A DNA stretch of 64,000 nt from positions 101,754,140 to 101,818,139 of the forward strand of contig CM066992.1 of NCBI GenBank assembly GCA_033977485.1, in the 5' to 3' direction. The stretch comes from Hydrangea macrophylla (lineage: Eukaryota; Streptophyta; Magnoliopsida; Cornales; Hydrangeaceae). The notes below the pieces were generated by a model. It had not been told where the DNA came from and did no database searches. It saw only the letters and a program-made list of their open reading frames with translations. A program made the translations under genes and the position numbers. Shown here in pieces: positions 1-10,994 of this stretch (position 1 is its first letter; each line of letters opens with the position of its first letter).

Positions 1-715
1 CTGTACTTATACTCCAGACTTCTGGTTCTTTGGCTGTCATCTTGGCGAACCATAACTTTAAATCCTCTGCTGTCTGTTGAGCCTCTATGATACGACTGAT
101 CAAAGTCGGTTGTACCATAAGACATCCAAAATGTTGTCCTTTCATTGGTTCCACTAGCTGAAGATCAAATTCAGCAATTTCTTCTAATGCTCTCCATTCT
201 CTAATTAGTAATGTAGCGATCACTAGCCGAGGTTTACGGCTCAAAGCGTCTGCTACGACATTTGCTTTACCTGGATGGTATTGCAAAGAAAAGTCATAGT
301 CCTTGAGTAATTCCATCCATCTCCGCTGTCGCATGTTCAACTCCTTTTGAGAGAACAAATACTTCAGACTCTTATGATCGGAAAACAGATCAAACTTTTC
401 TCCGTAGAGATAGTGTCTCCAAATTTTCAATGCAAACACTATTGCTGCTAATTCCAGATCATGCGTAGGATAATTTTTCTCATGTACCTTCAATTGTCTT
501 GATCCATATGCGATAACATTTCCATCTTGCATAAGCACACACCCGAGTCCTTGGTACGATGCATCACTGTAGATCACATACTTTTCTCCACTCTTAGGTA
601 ATGCGAGTACTGGTGCAGAAGTCAATCTTTCTTTTAACTCCTGAAATGCACCCTCATGCTTGTCTGTCCATTCATACTTCGTCTCTTTCCTGGTTAAGTT
701 TGTCAAAGATTTGAA
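1..715 (-). mobile_element. Ty3/gypsy pol fragment (RT end, RNase H, start of integrase)
   Basis: Read on the minus strand, the whole stretch is one open frame with no stop and runs off the window start. It begins in the RT-RNase H connection and passes through the RNase H motifs [27 protein letters not shown] and [10 protein letters not shown]. It then enters the RNase H-integrase linker ([30 protein letters not shown]). The sequence differs from both chromoviruses further right: it reads [16 protein letters not shown] where they read a longer linker. It is therefore another Ty3/gypsy lineage or family. The right edge near 715 is abrupt and turns into AT-rich DNA, so the copy is truncated there. 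LTRs are not in the window. Confidence 0.9.
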
Positions 716-1527
716 AATCAGATTCGATTAGCAAACAGATTTCAAAATTTTAAATCTAAAACTACAAATCTGAATAAAATTTCAAAATATGAGATTAGGT
801 TAAAAAAAATGATGAAGAAGTAAAATTTAAATAAACTTTTTATGAAAAATTAAATTTAAATAAAATAAAGAAAAAGACCATGTATCATGACGATAATGTT
901 TAAAAAAAAAATCGGATCTGAACCGGACCTGTGGTGGTGGTGATGGCTGGATGCTCAATTGATGGAGTTTCTTGGGGAATCAGAACCCTTCGAGATCTAA
1001 AGGCACACATTTTTGGAATATAAAAGCCTTAACATTTGTATGACTCCAACTTGGGAAAGGGAATATCAGAACCCTTTGAAGCATCCATAGAAAGGGCTAT
1101 GGCAAAATATTTGAACCCTTTTTTTGGAATCAGCCTTTGAAGCAAATAAGAAAATAAGAACAGAATTATGAAAATAAGAACAGAACAAAATGTGATGGAG
1201 GGCGGAGGCGAAAATTAACTTGCAAGAAATGAAAATTTGATGAAGTGTTGCTGGCGGAGATGGCGGCAGAGGTGGTGAAACCAGTTGGGTCACCGAAAGG
1301 GCTTCGGCCTTGCCTTGGTGATGATGGGCGGAGGCGATGGCGATGGCGATGGCGGAGGCGGAGAGGGCTTCGGCCATGGTGGGTTTGCTGAGAGAGAGAG
1401 GAGCATAGAGAGAGGGAGAGAAGATCTTTGGTGGCCGCGGAGAAGGTGTGGACAGTGTAAAGGTGAGACTTAGCAAATCTGGTGAGAGGCTTTCGATTGG
1501 ATTGGATTTCTTGGATTTCTCTCGGAT

Positions 1528-1571
<44 letters not shown>

Positions 1572-2357
1572 GTGGTGTTGTGTTTGACGTGGGTCTATTT
1601 GGCACAATTTAAATGGCTAAGTGCTGATTGTACACGCACCAAAACACCTTAAAAAATATGATTGTACACACACTGAGCTCCAATATTATATAGATACTTG
1701 ATTTTGGTCAAATGTATTTGGATAGATATATTTTGGTTAAATACATTAGGCACATGTTTGAGTATAATGCATGTAAGTATCTAGGATTGTACATGAATGT
1801 ATTTAGAAAGATTCATGTATGGAAGTTGGAAGTGATACATGTATATATTAAGTACTTGAGTTTTAGAATTCTCTAACCCATACTATAGAAATCCATGTAA
1901 TCTAGCCATTCTTCATCACTCTATATTTTTGTTTCCCTCTCTATGAACAATCCCTACTGACCCTCAAATCCTCTACACCTGATACTCCAAACTCACAAGG
2001 ATTCACTTAGGGCCAGATTAATTTGTAAAATTGCGATTTTGCATATCATGTGAAAAACCTTTTTTCTCTCTCTCTCTTTTTTTTCTTCCTATTTTTTGTT
2101 TTTTGACACATTTTCAGTTTTCATTTTCAAAGGAAAAAAAGGAAACGATTACTAAACGCGTTCCTATTGTGCCATGTACCATTTTCGGGTTTTTTTTTTT
2201 AATTTATATATATGATATGTTTATTGTATTTTTTTTAGGGACTTCATTTGTTTCTTTGATTTCCTCGTGTTGTTTCGTTAAGTCTTAGCTAAGTCGAACT
2301 TTTTCATATTTATAGAGTTAATAGTAAAGAGTACAAAAAAATCATTAAATTAGGTTC
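716..2357. other. Non-coding stretch, possibly the body of a Helitron
   Basis: No convincing gene is seen. The stretch is AT-rich, with a GC-rich island at 1195-1470 built on GGCGAT/GGCGGA repeats. The longest open frames here are low in complexity (a Ser-Leu run from the AG microsatellite, a Gly-Asp run from the GGCGAT repeat) and have no family resemblance I recognise. If the structure at 2358-2385 is a Helitron 3' end, part of this stretch would be its body, but I could not place a 5' end (a TC start after an A) with confidence. Confidence 0.4.
1530..1567. repeat. (AG)n microsatellite
   Basis: About 19 uninterrupted AG dinucleotides are visible. Confidence 0.97.
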
Positions 2358-2385
2358 CCGTGCAATGCACGGGATGTCAACTAGT
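2358..2385 (+). mobile_element. Helitron-like 3' terminus (hairpin followed by CTAG-T)
   Basis: A perfect 8-bp GC-rich stem with a single-base loop (CCCGTGCA-a-TGCACGGG, 2358-2374 by eye) is followed by a short spacer and CTAG, then T. A GC-rich hairpin 6-12 bases before a CTRR-T end is the standard 3' terminus of plant Helitrons. No Rep/helicase coding sequence is seen upstream, so the element would be non-autonomous. The call rests on this terminus alone. Confidence 0.5.
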
Positions 2386-2714
2386 GTGGCTTAAACGTGG
2401 ACACTTAACTCTTGTGATTTTGGACTAAAGTAAAACTATTAAGTTTTCTCTCAAAATTGCCACATGGTGATAATTTGTTATAATTTGCCACACATAGGAA
2501 AGATTAAGTGTCAAAATTAACTCCACATAGGAAGTTAACCCCATAATTAACACTCAGAAAGGGGGTAAGTATTAAAAATTAGCCCCAGATAGGTGGGTGA
2601 TATGGCAGTATTATCCTATCTAGGGAGTTAACCCCAAAAATAACCTCACAAAGGACGTTAAGTGTTAATATTTTTGGCCAATTTTAGAATTATTATCATT
2701 TTTGAGAAAAATTG
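2386..2714. mobile_element. MITE relic, same family as 45464-45861
   Basis: The left part matches the left arm of the MITE at 45464-45861: both read GGACACTTAA, then CTTGTGATTT and GACTAAAGTAAAACTATTAAG. The interior carries the same recurring phrases about TTAACCCC and TAAGTGTTAA. The right arm is poorly preserved. No coding potential. Confidence 0.5.
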
Positions 2715-2717
2715 TAA

Positions 2718-2749
2718 GAGCATCTGCAGTGGGCTTGTTTGTACCATAA
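2718..2749 (+). mobile_element. Left end of a PIF/Harbinger element, cut off by the chromovirus
   Basis: TAA at 2715-2717 is followed by GAGCATCTGCAGTGGGC. A TAA target duplication and a GAGCATCT-type start are typical of plant PIF/Harbinger elements. After 32 bp the chromovirus LTR begins. The same element appears to continue at 24727, where Harbinger ORF1 and transposase remains lie. Confidence 0.5.
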
Positions 2750-4606
2750 TGTCACACCCCAACCCGCCCCCGCGGGCTAGGACACGTGTAACAAGCCAGC
2801 AAACCAAACAATCATTTTTAACGTTCCAAAAATAACATTTTAGAACTGAAATACCAGGGGTAAAATAGCTTTTTATCAAACAAAATAATAAAAGAAATAA
2901 AATAAAGTTTTAAAATTATCGAATGGTACTTGGACAGAGTTCCCTCTATTACAGCACCATTCCCTCCTGTTAAACAAGAATTTAAAACACCAAACATCAC
3001 CAAAACACTTGGAAATACTTTCAAAACTTCAATCCACAATTTATATTACAAGGATTAAATATAAATACTAAAACATAAACTTATCTTCAAAAAAAAGAAT
3101 CCAAACACTAGGAATATAACTAGTCATCTAAACTCATTAACATATGAACATATTAAACATTAACCCTTAATCTCGAGCTATCCCAGAACCCCACACTTCA
3201 GTGCTTCTCACTGTGATATTCGTTCGAACCTGCGTGGTCACTAGCCACAAAAATTGAATAAGATTTCGCTTAGTGAGTACGTGGTACTAATCATGCAATT
3301 GGAGTATTTAATGAATCATACCACCAATTATGCAATCACAATAATAAATGGTCGCAGGCGTGTCAAGTAATCAATCACTATCGTTCTGGACCCTTGATTC
3401 TAGGCCATTCTCACTTTTTCTGTCGCATATAGCGAAATCACACTCATTCATTTGTGACTGTAGTCGATTCGTTCATGTGGTCGTCACCACTATCCCATTT
3501 TCTCTGAGGATTTCAACATCTCTCTGTCCTTTATATATGGGCTAACTAATGGTGATTATCACTTGAGACCCTTTTGACCCAAATAAGCACCTAAGTAGCT
3601 CAACATCTCAACATGGCAATTTCAACATTTTAGACATGTTAAATACAAACTAATCACATGCTTTTCTACTTAATCAATAATTAAATATTTAAAAGCATTT
3701 AATAATAAATAAATAACATTAAATATCTAATTTTGAGATTAGGACACTCACCTCACGAATAAGTCCTAAATAAGCCTAGAAATCTCAACTTCCTTCGCAA
3801 AACTAGCTCTGGATACTCCCAATGATATTCCTACATATATATCACATATATGTATCACCCCTTAAAATAGGTCGCGGAAAAACATTACCAAAATTGAAAA
3901 AAAAAAAAAAAGACATAGAAATAACCCTCTCACCTTCACGAGTCCGAATATGATTTCGGTTCGCGAAATAGAGGTCGTACTGCGAAGCTACGGCGACGAT
4001 TGCGGTGACATGAAACTTTTCTCTCGTCCTCACCAACTCTCTGACTATAACTCTTGTTTAGATTTTTTTATTATTATTATTATTTTTTATTAACCTAGCC
4101 TACTAACATATCTTAAGGATATGTTATAATTTTGTCGTATTTCTATTTACACCTCCATATATTTCTAAAGTCCTATTATTAAACCCCCTAAATTTTATAT
4201 TAACAACCAAATATCTAAGTGGGTATTTGTCTATGTCACGTATGGATCCCAAAATTGGTCCCAAATATTTTATGAAGTTGCTAATTAACCCTACTAGTTA
4301 TGAATCCAATTCTTATCCGCTCTCACATAGGTACCCAAACTGGTACCATAAAAGGCTACAACTAACAATAAAATATTAAAAATAATTTAACAAATATTCA
4401 TTTAATCACATAAATGTAACTAAATGCAATTTATCCAATATGGACCTCCTATGGGTCCCACGTCATATCTATCAAACTGTGCCCTTTATCAAGCACTTAT
4501 CACATTGGGGTAACTGGAACTTACCCAAATATCACATGCAATTAATTATACTAATTAATGCATGAAAAATAAATATAACTTCCATTTTCTGGGTACGGGT
4601 ATTACA
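2750..4606 (-). repeat. 3' LTR of the outer chromovirus
   Basis: Starts TGTCACACCCC and ends GGGTATTACA on the plus strand (TG...CA). It is colinear over its whole length with 22862-24721. It includes an A-run (about 3897-3912) and a (TTA)n stretch that differ in length between the two LTRs. Confidence 0.93.
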
Positions 4607-4621
4607 TCTCTCCCCCCCTTT
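4607..4621 (-). other. Polypurine tract of the outer chromovirus
   Basis: Directly inside the 3' LTR, the minus strand reads a purine run of A, then G7, then AGAGA. This is the expected position for the plus-strand DNA primer of an LTR retrotransposon. Confidence 0.85.
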
Positions 4622-4651
4622 TAGGAAGTTTGTCCCCAAACTTTTCTCACC

Positions 4652-5672
4652 TCAAGTGTCAAATAGGTGAGGATATATCTCTCGGATCTCGTCTTCACGT
4701 TCTCAGGTTGCCTCCTCAATTGAATGATTATGCCATAACACCATAACTAGAGGTATGACTTTAGTTCTGAGCACCTGGTCCTTCATATCTAGGATTTGAA
4801 CTGGATGTTCAACATAAGTCAAGTCTTCTCGAACCATCAACGGTTCCGGAGTTATACGGTGACTCGAATCTGCTAAACAACGTCGCAACATAGAAACATG
4901 AAACACATTATGAACATTAGCCAACTCTTGTGGCAATTCCAACCGATATGCAATTGGACCAACTCTACCCAAAATCAGATAAGGCCCTACAAACCTCGGA
5001 CAACTTGCCTCACTTACCAAACTGTGCGATGCCTTTCGAAGGTAATACTTTCAAGTAAACATAATCACCTAACTCGAATTCTAACGGTCTTCTACCTGTA
5101 TATGCGTAGCTTTTGTAATGACTTTGTGCTATTTGTAGCCGTTGTTTAATTAACTTGATTTTGTCGGTAGTGATTTGTACAATTCCAGGCCCTATAAGTT
5201 GCTTTTTCCCAACTTCTGTCCAACACACCGGTGACCATACAATGCCTCGTAAGGCGCCATACCAATACTCGTTTGAAAGCTATTATTGTAAGAGAATCCA
5301 CTAATGGCAAGTGGGTCTCCCAATCTGATTTGAAATCCATAACACAACCTCGAAGCATATCTTCCATAATCTGAATAACTCGCTCGGATTGGCCGTCTAT
5401 CTGAGGATGAAATGCTGTGCTAAAGTGCAAAGATGTCCCCATTGCCTTTTGCAAACCTTCCCAAAACCTAGACACAAATTGTGTGTCTCGATCTGACACA
5501 ATGGATACCGGTGCCCCGTGTAACCTGATAACTTCTCTAACATAAAGCTCTGCTAACTTTGTCGGATCACGAGTCTTGATTGGCAAGAAATGAGCTGATT
5601 TAGTTAAACGATCAACGATCACCCAAATACTACCATTAGACTTAGGAGACCGTGGTAAACCTGACACAAAGT
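4652..5672 (-). pseudogene. Outer chromovirus pol, part 3: integrase core and chromodomain-type tail
   Basis: Continues integrase after the copia-type solo LTR. It shows the first catalytic Asp region (IWVIVDRLTKSAHFLPIKT), the second (IVSDRDTQFVSRFWEG) and the Glu region (PQIDGQSERVIQIMEDML). It ends with the SMLRR block and a tail typical of plant chromoviruses, including KDQVLRTKVIPLVMV and a broken EEATW box in which Trp has become a stop near 4703. Further frameshifts lie near 5280 and 5020-5150. The natural end is the stop at 4652-4654. The pre-insertion junction is GAC-TTT-GTG (Asp-Phe-Val), and the duplicated AAAGT lies in it. Confidence 0.9.
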
Positions 5673-7137
5673 TGTTGGCCCAAATGTGGAAACCTTAGGG
5701 GGGGTGAATAAGGTTTTAGCGGAAATTAACCTTTTAAAAAATTTAATTGCAAATTAAACACAATCACAAATAATAAAGTAAAGAGATAAGGGAAGAGACA
5801 CTTGCAAACGGAGTTTTCAAGTGGTTCGGCAATCGCACCCCGCGGCCTACGTCCACCCCTCAAGAACACCTCTTGAGGATTCCTTTAATCCCGGAGCACT
5901 TACGGGTGTGCACCAAACCGTTACAAGAGCCTTCAATCTCTCCCAAAGAAGAAAACCTCTTCTTTGCAATCAAGGGTTACTAACCCTCACTTTTTACAAA
6001 TGATTTGAATAAAAAATGAGCTCTCTCTCTCTAGAGTGGATAATACAATTTAAAGCTCACACAATAGCTCCTTAGTGAGTAGATGATACAAATAAAAGCT
6101 CACTACAATTTACTCTCTCAACAATTACAATTAAAATCTAGAGCAATTGATTTTTCACTCAAACTAGGGCTCAAATGGGAATGATGATTAAACAAGATGT
6201 TTGAATGATTTGGTTGATGTTTCTACTTGTTTATGACCCTTAAAACATCCCTATATATAGCTTTTTAAATATTGTAGCCGTTGGAAGTGATTGGGTATGT
6301 TTAAAGCAACATTTGGAGAGTTAGAAAACTAACCGTTAGTGTATTCAGCACAGTCCAGTCGACTGGATCGAGGGTTCAGTCGACTGGGAAGTTTAGAGCA
6401 GTGAATAGGCCATTTCAGGGCTGTCCAGTCGATTGAAAAGTTCACCCAGTCGACTGATTTCATAAACCAGTCGACTGGACCCTTAAAAAATCAGTCGACT
6501 GATTTTAAGCAGATTTTGGCAGACTGACACCTCTTTACTAAAACGGCCATAACTCCCTCTACAAAACTCGTATTCGGGATCCGTTTAAAGATTCGGAAAT
6601 TAGATTCAAATATATTTCCAATCATATAAAACTCAAGATCTAAATCCTTACCAATTGGATCAGGTTTGCATTTAAAGTTGACCTATCTACGCAAAGGTAA
6701 TTTCTTTTGACTTAGCCACTTTGAAAACTTTTGTGAAATGAATTTATTGAGTGGTCTAAGTATGTTTAGGTCCTTGAACATATTTTAAAGTGTGTGAGCA
6801 AGGATCCTTGAGTCCAATTAAAGTTACTTGAGCCCCTATGAGTGATTGATCAAAATGCTTACATATAAATCCTAGTCTTCAACAAAGGATGAAAAATTCT
6901 TCATTTCTTCAAGCTTGATCCTTGTTGAGCTCCCTCACTCTTGGACTTCACCACATGCTATCTCACATGATCTCAAACAAAGTTAGAACATTTAAGTACA
7001 TGAATCAAGAGATTAACATAACGAAAATGACATGATAATTGATTGAAATAGAACCAATGAAAGTATGCAATTATCACTAGATTTGTCATCATCAAAACAA
7101 AACAAAATTAATGCCTTAAGTAAATTCTAGGCTAACA
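5673..7137 (+). mobile_element. Solo LTR, probably Ty1/copia type
   Basis: Begins TGTTGGCCC and ends GGCTAACA. It is flanked by perfect AAAGT at 5668-5672 and 7138-7142 and splits the outer integrase at an Asp-Phe codon pair. No internal domain or second LTR is present, so it is a solo LTR of 1465 bp, as produced by LTR-LTR recombination. The opening (a TGTTGG start, then AAACCTTAGG, a G-run and TGAATAAGG) resembles starts I associate with plant copia LTRs, but that class call is from memory. Five copies of a CAGTCGACTG-type palindrome lie at 6354-6510. Coding-length frames inside it look accidental. Confidence 0.85.
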
Positions 7138-8843
7138 AAAGTCTATCGTGATATGCTCCCATTTCCATTCTGGTATCTCCAATGGTTGCAATTCACCTGC
7201 GGGTCGTTGATGTTCCAATTTTACTTGTTGACAAGTCATACACTTGGCCACAAACTCGGTGACTTCCCGTTTCATACCACTCCACCAATACACTTCCTGT
7301 AAATCTCTATACATCTTGGTACTCCCCGGATGTACGGAATATCTTGCATTGTGAGCCTCTTTCATGATTTTATCTTTCAACTCTTGAATATTCGGAACAC
7401 ATAATCGATTAATATACCTCAATACATTATTCTGAAAACTGAATTCCGGCCGTCTACCCTAAGGTAATTCTTCAACTATTTTCTTGAAATTTGGGTCCAA
7501 GAGTTGACTTGCCTTAATTTCTTCAATCAAGCTCGGTTGTGCGATGATAGCCACCATTTAACCACCCTTGATTCTGGGAATTACTTCCAATTCCAGTCGT
7601 TCAAATTCTTTTACCAACGTTGCTTGAGCTGTTAAAGAATAAACCAAAATTTCTGATGACTTTTGACTTAACGCATCGGCAACCACGTTAGCTTTACCTG
7701 GATGGTATTGAATCTTTAAATCATAGTCTTTCATCAATTCAAGCCATCTTCTCTGTCTCATATTCAGTCTCTCTGGGTAAACAGATATTTCAGACTCTTG
7801 TGGTCAGTGAATATCTCACACGTTTCCCCGTACAAGTAGTGACGCCAAATCTTTAACGCAAAGATCACCGCTGCCAATTCTAAATCATGAGTCAAATAAT
7901 TCTTCTCGTGTGCCTTCAACTGCCTCGAAGCATAAGCTATAACTTTACCCTCCTGCATTAGAACACATCACAAGCCCTGATGAGAAGCATCACTGTATAT
8001 ACTGAAACCTCCAGTACCCGACGGAATAGCTAATATTGGTGCTGAGGTCAATTTATCTTTCAACTTCTGGAAATAGTCTTCACATTCTTTATTCCACACA
8101 AATGGTACATCCTTTCTTATCAATTGAGTCACTGGAGTCACAATTCTAGAAAAGTCTTGAACGAACCTTCTGTAGTAACCACCTAACCCCAAGAAACTTC
8201 GAACTTCATAAACATTTTTCAGTTTTGACCAATTCTTAACAACTTCAATCTTCTGTGGGTCCACAGATACACCATCCTTAGAGATCACGTGGCCAAGAAA
8301 AGTAACATTTGTTAACCAGAATTCACTTTTCTTCAACTTCCTAAATAGTTATTTTTCTCTAAGTCGTTGCAAAACCAATCTTAAGTGTCGTTCATGTTCC
8401 TCTGGACTTCTAGAATATATGAAAATATCATCAATGAATACTATCACAAACTCGTCTAGATAAGTCTTGAACACCCGATTCATCAAGTCCATAAAAGCGA
8501 TTGGTGCATTCGTGACCCCAAATGGCATGACAAGAAATTCGTAGTGCCCGTACCGAGTCCTGAAAGCTGTCTTCTCAACATCTTCAGCTTTTACCTTCAA
8601 TTGGTGATACCCAGATCTCAAGTCAATCTTAGAAAAGACTTGTGCCCCTTGCAACTGATCAAACAAATCATCAATACGCGGTAACAGATACTTGCTCTTT
8701 ATAGTCACCTTGTTGATTTCTCGATAGTCAATACACATTCTCATTGTTCCATCCTTCTTCTTAACAAACAAAACATGTGCTCCTCACGGTGATACACTAG
8801 GCCGAATGAACCCTTTATCTAGTAAATCTTGTAGTTGAGTCTT
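7138..8843 (-). pseudogene. Outer chromovirus pol, part 2: RT, RNase H, integrase zinc finger
   Basis: From right to left: RT motifs ([52 protein letters not shown] with the catalytic FIDD), the thumb/connection ([20 protein letters not shown]), RNase H ([23 protein letters not shown]) and the integrase HHCC finger (HNARYSVHPGSTKMYRD with CMTCQ). Stops or frameshifts break it at about 8780 (after SVSP), 8348 (Gln codon to TAA), 7966, 7760 (one-base deletion after TQRD), 7560 and 7440. It ends at the AAAGT duplication, where the solo LTR sits. Confidence 0.9.
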
Positions 8844-10631
8844 TGTGTGAGTTCTTTGGTGATGTGTATGAGATATATGGATGGGTATAACACGTAAGCA
8901 GGTTAGTACAGGTGGAATAATAGATAAAATATGATAAAATAATACAGGAAGTGTAGTAGAGTAATAATGTGTAAAAATGCAGTAGAGAAATGGGAATCGA
9001 AGAGTACGTGGCTCGAGTGAGAACCAAAGTAGCCCCAAATGAGAGAGAGAAAAAGCATTAAGTGTTGAGGTCTTAGATAGAGGTGGTAGTATGCGGTAAG
9101 TCTCTAGTGGAGTCTTGGAGAGTTTAAGGTATGTGGTAGAAGATCTAAAGGCAGTTGGTGGAGACTAAGTGATGACCGAGGGTCTTTTTGGAAAGTCTAA
9201 GAACGGGAGTAAATGTCTGAAGTATAGATTCAGATTTGGGTGTCGCTTGGTTAGACTGGGTTGAACTGGGTTGGACTACTTGGGGATTTTGGAGAAGATG
9301 ATGAATGTCTTAGGTGCTAGGGTTGAAGATTAAGACTGGGTTAGAGCTTAAGATCCGGGTTGAACCAGCTTGTTTGATGTATTGAATGAGGTTGGTATTT
9401 ATATAGGGTTTGTGAGGTTCTTGGTACAGTTGGAAGTAGCTGAGATGGCATCGTCGGAGTGGTTTGTATGTTTGAGGTAGTTAGGGTCATTGAATGGGAT
9501 TTGACTAGGCAGGAGGTCCAGCTGCGATGGGTTCAAAGTGTTGTCTTTTAATACTATATGTGAGTTGACGATAGTTGGCTTAACATTGGTACAGTAGTTT
9601 AAACGAGGGAGGATGTCGAGGCTTTGCTATTGGTGCAGAGGTTTAAGCGAGGAAAAATGTCAAGGCTTTGCTATTGGTGAAGAGGTTTAAGCAAGAGACA
9701 ATATCAAGGCTTTTCTATTGGTGCAGAATATTCAGCGAGGTGGAAGTGACTAGACGAGGTGAGAGTTAAAGGTTTTAGCTGGTCTTGTGTTCAAAGGCCT
9801 CTAATTGGTTGTGAGGTCGGAGGCAGGGCACGTGATGATGGTCACGTATCTCTCTTTCTTTTGGGACTAACCCTAACTTTGCCTGTGAGGCGTTTAGATA
9901 GGGAGATGCCCTTGGTTCTAGCCACCAAGCCAGGAGCTCTCAAGTTCCCAGTGGATGTGGCCACCCTTAGTACTGCTTCATGATTGAGGGTGGAAAATCC
10001 ACGTGTAAGTGTGTGCTTATGTGTAGTACAGTGTTTGTGGAGAGCATCGAGGAGAGATTTTTGCAACGCGTGAGGATTACAACCGACGCGCTTGATAGCG
10101 AGTAGTCATTCCAAGTGAAGCGATGGCAAGGATGGTCATTCCAAGCGAAGCGATGGCAAACCTTGGTCATTGATCGATGAATGTCATTCCAAGTGAAGCG
10201 ATGGCGAGTATTGGCCATTGATCGACGAATTAACCATGTGAGATTTTAAGTTGGAGATAACATCCACGTGCCAAATGGGTGGTGGTGGATCGAGAGTGGA
10301 GAGAGCAACATGTGAAAAATGGGGCCACTTTGCTTTGGGTGGGCCTTTTTCGTAGTGGGTTTCGTTTATGGGCACTCTGATGGGTATTCTGAAGTAGGCC
10401 TTAGGGTTTGGTACTCTGAGGTGGGCTTCAGAGTAGGTTGTTAGAATGGGCTCGCCTCGGAGTAGGTTGTTAGAATGGGCTCCTCTGCGGTAGGGTGGAC
10501 GTGTACAGTCTTGGACTGGATCCATGGTGATCATATAGGTGGAACCCCTAATTGGTGGCGATATTGATACACGTGGAGTCGTTGGTGACATGTAATGGTC
10601 AAACTATGTAAGTTGTTAACCAGTACCTATA
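8844..10631. mobile_element. Unclassified 1.8-kb insertion in outer pol
   Basis: The outer RT reading frame stops matching at 8844 and resumes at 10632, with AGTCT(T) repeated on both sides (8838-8843 and 10631-10636). The DNA between is an insertion with no recognisable coding sequence. With a 5-bp duplication GTCTT the ends would be TG...TA, one of the rarer LTR end pairs. A TATA-like minus-strand sequence (TATATAAATACC) sits near 9397-9411. It contains 44-bp tandem repeats, three partial copies of CATTCCAAGYGAAGCGATGG, and a pair of AGTAGGTTGTTAGAATGGG repeats near 10430-10480. A non-canonical solo LTR is my best guess; other classes remain possible. Confidence 0.6.
9597..9740. repeat. 44-bp tandem repeat, about 3 copies
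   Basis: The phrase AGGCTTTGCTATTGGTG followed by AGAGGTTTAAGC recurs with a 44-base period, each unit slightly diverged. It lies inside the unclassified insertion. Confidence 0.85.
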
Positions 10632-10994
10632 GTCTTCAACTCCTTTAACTCTATCGGAGCCATTCTATACGGTGCCCGGTGAAATTGGTTGAGTTCCTGG
10701 CATCACATCTATCCTTAACTCAATTTCCCTCTCAATCAGCACACTAGGTAAATCTTCTGGAAAGACGTCTGGAAATTCTTTTACCATTGGTGTATCTTCT
10801 AATTTCAATTTAGTACTTCTAGTGTCAAGTATACTACACAAGAATCCCCGACATCCCTTTTTCAACAAACGGCAAGCTCTGACAGCTGACACCATATAAG
10901 GCAGCGATACTACACCTGTCCCTTAGAAACAAAATACATCCTGATTGGGCAATCAAAATGTTACTCTTTTATTTTCACAATCGATATTGGTGTG
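10632..10994 (-). pseudogene. Outer chromovirus pol, part 1: PR-RT linker and RT start
   Basis: Homologous to inner pol residues about 25-140. It carries SAVRACRLLKKGCRGFLCSI, the acidic VFPEDLP stretch and APYRMAPIELKELK. In-frame stops occur upstream: an Arg codon became TGA and a Gln codon became TAA, both by a C-to-T change when compared with the inner copy. Its right end is the TGTGA duplication flanking the inner chromovirus, and its left end is the unclassified insertion. Confidence 0.88.

Noticed and set aside
1066..1605. 179-codon minus-strand frame with Ser-Leu and Ala-Ile runs
   Set aside because: Its length comes from the AG microsatellite and the GGCGAT repeat. No domain, splice partner or family resemblance.
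2658..3039. Minus-strand frames at 2658-3039 and 22785-23151
   Set aside because: Chance frames in the two LTRs of the outer chromovirus; not part of its genes.
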